Shown here: positions 7,966 through 11,151 of the stretch, in pieces
Position numbering within the stretch: the first letter of the stretch is position 1
Layout: each line of letters begins with the position of its first letter
Source of the DNA: a bacterium
GTDB taxonomy: Bacteria > Patescibacteriota > Microgenomatia > Levybacterales > UBA12049
Direction of reading: 5' to 3'
DNA: 11,151 nt
Assembly (NCBI GenBank): GCA_021784535.1
Contig: JAJYHW010000069.1
Coordinates: 1 to 11,151, forward strand
Position numbers and translations under genes: made by a program
Notes under the pieces: model-generated
What the model saw: the letters and a program-made list of their open reading frames with translations, nothing else
Told to the model about the DNA's origin: nothing
Database searches by the model: none

Positions 7966-8053
7966 GGCCCCATCGTCTAGTGGCCTAGGACGTCAGGTTC
8001 TCATCCTGAAAACCATAGTGTGCATCCCGAGAACCTAGACTATGATGAGGCTA
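7966..8053 (+). pseudogene. tRNA-Glu(CTC)-like unit with aberrant, partly inverted 3' part
   Basis: The first 44 bases fold as a normal tRNA-Glu 5' part: acceptor strand GGCCCCA, D-arm GTCT/GGAC, anticodon stem TCAGG/CCTGA and loop TTCTCAT with anticodon CTC. It matches the intact neighbour almost base for base, and the anticodon-stem differences are compensated, so it was once a real gene. The T-arm is not normal: 36 bases lie between the anticodon stem and the 3' acceptor strand instead of about 22, and no TTCRA loop is present. A possible 3' acceptor strand, TGAGGCT (8046-8052), pairs with 6 of 7 positions counting a G-U pair. Moreover 8035-8051 is complementary to 7967-7980 (13 of 14 pairs with a 3-base bulge), so the whole unit could instead fold into one long hairpin. 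No CCA is encoded. It is either a broken tRNA or a tRNA-derived structured element. Confidence 0.6.
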
Positions 8054-8069
8054 AAAAAATTGAATATAA

Positions 8070-8143
8070 GGCCCGTTCGTCTAGTGGCCTAGGACGCGAG
8101 GTTCTCATCCTCGAAATCATCGGTTCAAATCCGATACGGGTCA
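8070..8143 (+). tRNA. tRNA-Glu (anticodon CTC)
   Basis: A complete cloverleaf can be drawn. The acceptor GGCCCGT pairs with ACGGGTC (one G-U), D-stem GTCT pairs with GGAC, and anticodon stem CGAGG pairs with CCTCG around the loop TTCTCAT (CTC, reading GAG). T-stem ATCGG pairs with CCGAT around TTCAAAT. The discriminator is A8143 and CCA is not encoded, so it must be added by the CCA-adding enzyme. It lies 16 bases after the aberrant tRNA-Glu-like unit and 82 bases before a tyrosine integrase gene. Intact tRNA next to integrase is the classic layout of a tRNA used as an attachment site, with the element restoring the 3' half, but no second copy of the 3' half is found in this window. Confidence 0.93.
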
Positions 8144-8225
8144 CAAAAAAAGTACAAAGAGAAATTAACAAAATAAACCTTCGTAACAAAGTACGAGTCA
8201 TCCAATTACTTCCTGCCTATGAAGA

Positions 8226-9293
8226 ATGGAGACAAACGTACTTGAAGGTGAAAAATTAAAGCAAGCGATTGCGATATATAAGAGTGGCAAGGTCGCGAAA
8301 AAACAACTCCGCGCAGAGACACTCAAAAAACGCAAAAAGTTCCTCCTCCGCTTTGAGAAATTTCTTTCTACTGTTGATTGGGTATTTAATGAAGAAACTG
8401 CAAGAGGTTTTATTGGCTCCATGAGAACCCGCAAAGATGGAAAGCCCTCTGCTTTAACGAGTATCAAAACCTACATTGGCGACCTTCGTGCTTTTAATAG
8501 ATGGTGCATTGACCAAAGATATTTATCGGTGCATTTCACACAATGGATACCAAAACCACCAGAAGCGGAAACCATGCCTGAGCCAGTATTATTACAAGGA
8601 GATATTATTGATAAAGCTATTATCCTTGGAACAACCCCAGGAAGATTTGACAACAAAAAAACACGATTCATCAAAAATGAATCACGAATTGTGCAACAAT
8701 TTCTTCGTAAGACTGGGAGAAGACGAAGCGAAGTGTTTACATTACGAGGTTCAGACCTGCATCCCGATGACGTTGTCCCCTCTTATTGGTACACCCAAAA
8801 AGGTGGGAAACGCACCAGTCGTCCAATCCCTGCCGATATGATTGACGAAATGAGAAAGCGTCAGCATAAAGAAAAAGTTTTTGAGGTTACTCCTGAAACA
8901 ACCATTAAGCATCTTCGGGATGGACTGAAAGCACAAGGAATTGATGAAAAAATCGTTAATCATACGCTTCGTAAATTGTTTGCTATTGAAAGAAATAATC
9001 ATGGAGAAACGATTTATGATATTGCTCAAGTTTTAGGCAATACCATTAAAATTGTTGAGAGGCATTATTTATCAAATGATATTAGTAAAATAGCTGATAC
9101 AGTTAATAATAGCATGGCAATACGAAATGGATTAAGCATTGAAAAAAATATTGATACTGCGATGAAAAACCTGAGGAATATTTTCAAAGGCAGTCGGTAT
9201 CAAAAGGTACGGCTGAATATGAAAGATGGAATGATTGTATTTGAAATTCCATTGACTAAGGAAGGCAAAAAGGAATTGGAATCTTCGGAATAA
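8226..9293 (+). CDS. Tyrosine recombinase / integrase (full length)
   Basis: A 355-residue site-specific recombinase. Residues about 10-110 form the helical DNA-binding (SAM-like core-binding) part, rich in Lys and Arg. The catalytic domain spans about 150-300, with the first Arg in T163-G-R-R166-R-S-E (consensus TGxRxsE), a Lys in the beta-hairpin (TQK192GGK), H246-T-L-R249, and the nucleophile Y281 in VERHY. The usual His/Trp nine residues before the Tyr is replaced by Asn272 (LGN in place of LGH), which is uncommon and may change activity. About 70 extra residues follow the Tyr. The gene lies beside an intact tRNA-Glu and is thus likely the integrase of an integrative element. The ATG at 8226 was chosen because the N-terminal helix starts right after it. 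No Shine-Dalgarno site or clear promoter is seen, so read-through from the tRNA promoter is possible. Confidence 0.85.
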   Translation: METNVLEGEKLKQAIAIYKSGKVAKKQLRAETLKKRKKFLLRFEKFLSTVDWVFNEETARGFIGSMRTRKDGKPSALTSIKTYIGDLRAFNRWCIDQRYLSVHFTQWIPKPPEAETMPEPVLLQGDIIDKAIILGTTPGRFDNKKTRFIKNESRIVQQFLRKTGRRRSEVFTLRGSDLHPDDVVPSYWYTQKGGKRTSRPIPADMIDEMRKRQHKEKVFEVTPETTIKHLRDGLKAQGIDEKIVNHTLRKLFAIERNNHGETIYDIAQVLGNTIKIVERHYLSNDISKIADTVNNSMAIRNGLSIEKNIDTAMKNLRNIFKGSRYQKVRLNMKDGMIVFEIPLTKEGKKELESSE

Positions 9294-9403
9294 AGGGCAA
9301 CTCCATAGAGAAAATGCTACCATCGAGGAATCAATTTATTTCTCAATTTTGAGCTTGCTCCACAGATTTTCTAACTTTGAAATGTTTGTTGTGGATCATA
9401 ACT

Positions 9404-9418
9404 GTTTTCGGAGAAAAC
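9404..9418. other. Short hairpin in the gap between convergent recombinase genes
   Basis: GTTTTC and GAAAAC form a 6-bp stem with a 3-base loop. It is enclosed by a looser inverted pair, TTTGTT upstream and AACAAA at its right edge. The gap 9294-9440 lies between two convergent genes, so a shared terminator would be expected here, but no clear U-tract follows on either strand. A recombination site is another possibility. I see nothing else of note in this gap apart from a small CTCA/TGAG foldback near 9342-9353. Confidence 0.25.
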
Positions 9419-9440
9419 AAACCATGAAAGCACAAAGGAG

Positions 9441-10016
9441 TTAAATTCTTGCTAACATCGGAGAATTAAACATCTCTCTTTGCTTCTCCATCCTCGTCCT
9501 ATTGGTAATTTGAAAATAGACAAGGGTATTTTCAATTTTTTTATGTCGAAGATGTTCTTTTACGTTATAAATGTCAAAGCCTCCCTCAGCCATATGAACA
9601 GCGATTGAGTGACGGAAAACGTGTGGATGCCTTCTGTTCTCTGGAAACTTTGCCTTTTTCGCATAATGCCGAAACAATCGGTATACTTGAGTTGATGTGA
9701 TAGGGTTGTCTTTTTGAGATAAGAATAACGCTTTTTGGAGAGTCCGTTTCCTTAACCGTTCCTGTTCGAGGTACGATTTGATATATCGCTTCACTTGTGG
9801 ATTGAGTAAATGCTGACCGCTAATGCCACCTTTGAGAGCTTTGATAAAAATTCGATTATTATCAAGGTCAATATGCTCTACCTCAAGAAGTCCAACTTCG
9901 CTTGCTCTCAGTCCATAATAGTACATCGTGCTGAATAGTGCCAAGTCTCGGATAGATTTTATCTTCTTAAAAAATGCCTCGACCAACTCAGGCGTTACAA
10001 ACTTTACTTCATCCAT
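9441..10016 (-). CDS. Small tyrosine recombinase, catalytic domain only
   Basis: A 191-residue protein consisting of just the catalytic domain of the tyrosine recombinase family. All active-site residues are in place: R37 in YGLR37-A-S-E, K62 in ALK62GG, H132-V-F-R135, H158 in LRH158KK, and nucleophile Y167, nine residues later. There is no N-terminal core-binding domain, only a short lead (residues 1-20). This resembles FimB/FimE-type DNA invertases in size, but also small integron- or phage-borne recombinases and truncated integrases. It is convergent with the larger integrase and not closely similar to it: the motifs differ and it has His where the other has Asn. Its start ATG (GATGAAG context, MDEVKF) is the only one at this end. 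An upstream in-frame stop excludes a longer intact form unless there is a frameshift. Confidence 0.82.
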   Translation of the reverse strand: MDEVKFVTPELVEAFFKKIKSIRDLALFSTMYYYGLRASEVGLLEVEHIDLDNNRIFIKALKGGISGQHLLNPQVKRYIKSYLEQERLRKRTLQKALFLSQKDNPITSTQVYRLFRHYAKKAKFPENRRHPHVFRHSIAVHMAEGGFDIYNVKEHLRHKKIENTLVYFQITNRTRMEKQREMFNSPMLARI

Positions 10017-10029
10017 AATTTAGGTAAAT

Positions 10030-10139
10030 GTAAGGAAATGAGTGTTTTCTTACCTTTTGATTATAAAGAGATATTAGTGCCTTTAGCCTGTAAAATCAAG
10101 CCTTTTTGATGCTTTTTGAGAAACAGAATTAAGGAAATG
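10030..10139. promoter_or_regulatory. Upstream region of the small recombinase: hairpin and repeated 10-mer
   Basis: A 9-bp stem-loop (10030-10038 with 10045-10053, one G-U pair on the plus strand, loop TGAGTG) lies just before the recombinase start. A perfect minus-strand TATAAT is at 10060-10065, but no good -35 is seen. The 10-mer TAAGGAAATG occurs at 10031-10040 and again at 10130-10139. An 8-base motif CTTTTTGA is repeated in tandem near 10102-10119. These could be binding or crossover sites for the recombinase or its regulator, or reflect AT-rich low complexity. Confidence 0.3.
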
Positions 10140-10153
10140 TAATATTTCAGGAT

Positions 10154-10195
10154 AAAAATAAGGATTTTATGAAGAATTTTATGTTATGAAATCCT
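10154..10195 (-). terminator. Terminator-like hairpin after the HTH gene
   Basis: On the minus strand AGGATTT (10189-10195) overlaps the gene's TAG stop and pairs with AAATCCT (10161-10167) across a 21-base loop. A TATTTTT tract (10154-10160) follows at once. Position and U-tract fit a Rho-independent terminator, but the stem is AT-rich and the loop long, so efficiency is doubtful. Confidence 0.4.
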
Positions 10196-10694
10196 AATAT
10201 GAATCATAGCTTTTAACTAATTCTAAGTGGTTCTCTCCCTGTACCATGTCTGCAATCGGTGTGAGATCGCCCCAAGTAATCCTCAAAGTTTGGCCTTTAT
10301 TGTTGGCAAGTTCAACACTTGGAGTAATTGGTTTATCCATACCAAGAGCCGCTCTTTCCAATTTCTGTCCAACCTCTAACGCTTTTCTTGCTACATCAAA
10401 GGTTTCAGGTCTCAATCCTTTTTCTGCAATAGCCTCAAGTGCCGTGCCTTGGAGAAGTCTTGCTTGTTTGATGTGTTCTTGGTTTCTTTTGACGATTTCA
10501 TTAGCCGTCTGTTGTTCCATAAGGGTTAGTGCTGTTTGTCTCACTTGAAGCTTCTTTGCAGTCCAGCCTTCTTTTGCCGCTTTTTGTCGGATGTAGTCAA
10601 TATGGACACCAAACTTTTTAGCACAATCCACAAGTGTTATTGAATCGCTTGAAATGAAAAAATTATAAATGGATAACCAGTCAATGTGAGACAT
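10194..10694 (-). CDS. HTH protein resembling phage terminase small subunit
   Basis: A 166-residue protein from the chosen start (MSHIDW). Residues about 15-45 form a helix-turn-helix with the pattern ITLVDCAKKFGV, then YIRQKAAKEGW, as in many phage small terminases and replication or regulatory proteins. A long, charged helical stretch follows (about 46-90), then ETFDVARKALEVGQKLERAALG (about 95-117), a 'linker plus oligomerising helix' pattern also common in small terminases, and a short C-terminal beta-like tail. Small terminases bind the packaging site and pair with a large ATPase, which is not seen here. The frame stays open upstream to an ATG at 10814, but those 40 residues look non-coding and overlap a plus-strand promoter, so the inner ATG is preferred. 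A TATAAT ends 9 bases before it and no ribosome-binding site is visible. Function is inferred from pattern only. Confidence 0.6.
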   Translation of the reverse strand: MSHIDWLSIYNFFISSDSITLVDCAKKFGVHIDYIRQKAAKEGWTAKKLQVRQTALTLMEQQTANEIVKRNQEHIKQARLLQGTALEAIAEKGLRPETFDVARKALEVGQKLERAALGMDKPITPSVELANNKGQTLRITWGDLTPIADMVQGENHLELVKSYDSY

Positions 10695-10703
10695 ACTGAT
10701 AGT

Positions 10704-10709
10704 ATTATA
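10704..10709 (-). promoter_or_regulatory. Possible -10 box of the HTH gene
   Basis: A perfect minus-strand TATAAT ends 9 bases before the preferred ATG at 10694, close to the geometry of the two promoters in the 6331-6471 region. No convincing -35 is seen 16-18 bp upstream. It supports the inner start codon and a leaderless or nearly leaderless mRNA. Confidence 0.35.
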
Positions 10710-10778
10710 TATTAAGCAAGCAATGAGTTTTGGATGAAGGTTCGATGAAGTTTTTGCCTCAAGAGTTACCCTGCTATT

Positions 10779-10808
10779 TTGGAGTTTTGAGAGTGAAAAT
10801 GGTATAAT
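10779..10808 (+). promoter_or_regulatory. Extended -10 promoter driving the structured RNA region
   Basis: TGGTATAAT (10800-10808) is a perfect extended -10 element (TGnTATAAT). TTGGAG (10779-10784) lies 18 bp upstream of the TATAAT as a modest -35. Transcription would start near 10815, just before the first hairpin of the structured region, and proceed away from the HTH gene. Confidence 0.6.
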
Positions 10809-10814
10809 AACCAT

Positions 10815-11027
10815 ACAATTTAAGATTGCCTAAACTTACCGAAAGGTAGGCATGGCAGAAAATACCTATCAAAGCCGTTAAGCTCGTCGTCGAGTGCTTT
10901 GATAGGTCGTGCGCCGAAAGGTGCATGGGGGAGCAATCCCTACTGGCGGCGGGCTTTTGCGTAAGCTCACCCCAGATCAGAGTAAAACCTATGAAAAAAT
11001 TTACAGGTTTGATGGGAGGTGAGCTTA
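10815..11027 (+). ncRNA. Candidate structured RNA (regulatory leader or group II intron 5' end)
   Basis: Downstream of a strong promoter the plus strand can form hairpins in close order. (1) 10835-10840/10845-10850 with a GAAA loop. (2) A 12-bp perfect stem, 10864-10875/10896-10907, holding an inner CTCG/CGAG hairpin. (3) 10910-10915/10920-10925 with a GAAA loop. (4) 10928-10932/10937-10941 with a GCAA loop. (5) 10951-10956/10963-10968. (6) 10985-10990/11005-11010. A seventh stem with a GTAA loop follows at 11044-11059. Several GNRA tetraloops in 220 nt are far more than expected by chance in AT-rich DNA and are a hallmark of structured RNA. Stem 5's right strand also pairs with the ribosome-binding site of the next small ORF, a switch-like arrangement. 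An alternative reading is a 35-codon ORF across 10925-11032. I do not recognise the family with certainty. Confidence 0.5.
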
Positions 11028-11028
11028 A

Positions 11029-11130
11029 ATGAAAAAGAAAAATTACACTGTAAAGTGTACCCCAATGTCAAGACCAATAATCGACGATTTTAAGGTAACA
11101 TTTTCACCTCCATTTCTTATCGTCGGTTAA
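11029..11130 (+). CDS. Small ORF (33 aa) with strong ribosome-binding site
   Basis: A 33-residue peptide starting MKKKNYTVKC and ending in PPFLIVG, with no recognised domain. It has the best Shine-Dalgarno sequence in the window, GGAGGTGAG (11015-11023), at a good distance from the ATG. The ATG overlaps the TGA of a frame ending at 11032 (ATGA), so translation could be coupled to upstream reading. The coding strand also forms a 6-bp hairpin with a GTAA loop (11044-11059) and a CGACGAT/ATCGTCG inverted pair (11082-11088, 11119-11125), so this may instead be structured RNA. It could be a leader peptide for a gene beyond the window edge. Existence as a real protein is uncertain. Confidence 0.3.
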   Translation: MKKKNYTVKCTPMSRPIIDDFKVTFSPPFLIVG

Positions 11131-11151
11131 AATAAATCGTTGCCGGTGTTT

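Noticed and set aside
7966..8053. Integron attC-type folded recombination site
   Set aside because: A long imperfect hairpin with a bulge next to a tyrosine recombinase is suggestive, but the ends lack the RYYYAAC/GTTRRRY boxes and the nearby integrase shows no integron-specific insertion.
8020..8259. 79-codon plus-strand ORF starting GTG (MHPENLDYDEAKK...)
   Set aside because: It runs straight through the intact tRNA-Glu and into the integrase start. The middle is the usual spurious translation of a tRNA gene. The short protein-like ends are not enough to support a gene.
8751..9029. Minus-strand ORFs inside the integrase gene, and plus-strand frames opposite the small recombinase and HTH genes
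   Set aside because: All lie opposite genes with complete family motifs and carry none of their own.
10926..11023. FMN riboswitch (RFN element)
   Set aside because: The GGG-hairpin followed by ACTGGCGGC and the later GATGGGAGG resemble conserved FMN-aptamer pieces. However, the GCCGACAG segment, the P5 hairpin and a matching P1 stem are missing, and no riboflavin gene follows in view. An Infernal run with the FMN model would settle it.
10925..11032. 35-aa ORF MGEQSLLAAGFCVSS... as a protein gene
   Set aside because: It has no ribosome-binding site, and its first 40 bases are the GCAA-loop hairpin and following stem. Structured RNA explains the segment better. Kept only as a possible leader frame.
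8144..11151. Second copy of the tRNA-Glu 3' end (attR)
   Set aside because: Looked by eye for the T-arm and acceptor sequence on both strands to the end of the window and found none. It may be further downstream.
1..11151. CRISPR arrays, insertion-sequence ends or origin-like repeats
   Set aside because: No regularly spaced repeats, transposase genes or clustered DnaA-box-like sequences were seen.

Overview
The window reads as a chromosome segment of an AT-rich bacterium, probably a member of the Candidate Phyla Radiation (Patescibacteria, Microgenomates-like). This placement is an inference. It rests on the AT-rich composition, tightly packed multi-membrane glycosyltransferase genes, near-absence of Shine-Dalgarno sites before most genes, and leaderless-looking promoters. 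No rRNA or ribosomal-protein marker is present to confirm it. The standard bacterial code fits all genes.

Left part (97-6330, minus strand): a five-gene operon for cell-surface glycosylation. Transcription starts at a GT2 polyprenyl-phosphate sugar synthase (Alg5/DPM-like), which would load a sugar onto a lipid carrier in the cytosol. Four polytopic GT-C membrane proteins follow (GT87-like, PMT/GT39-like, ArnT/GT39-like and a PTPS-related/YfhO-like protein). These would use lipid-linked sugars on the outer face. The last three genes are spaced by 5 nt or overlap, and a terminator-like hairpin closes the operon near position 43.

Middle (6331-7911): a divergent promoter region with two mirror-image, apparently leaderless promoters drives the operon to the left and an unusual glutamine synthetase to the right.

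Right part (7966-11151): a tRNA-Glu locus followed by mobile-element genes. A normal tRNA-Glu(CTC) lies just after a sister tRNA-Glu whose 3' part has been replaced by a partly inverted copy of its own 5' part. Next come a full-length tyrosine integrase, a convergent catalytic-domain-only tyrosine recombinase and a small helix-turn-helix protein resembling phage terminase small subunits. This looks like one end of an integrative element or prophage placed at a tRNA gene; the other end is not visible.

The least explained segment is 10779-11130. A strong extended -10 promoter on the plus strand precedes about 215 nt that can form a series of stable hairpins. Three have GNRA tetraloops, with a fourth just beyond inside a tiny ORF, and one hairpin is a 12-bp perfect stem. 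The ORF's strong ribosome-binding site can be paired away by an upstream strand that has an alternative partner. It looks like a structured regulatory RNA, or possibly the 5' end of a group II intron. The window ends before this can be settled.
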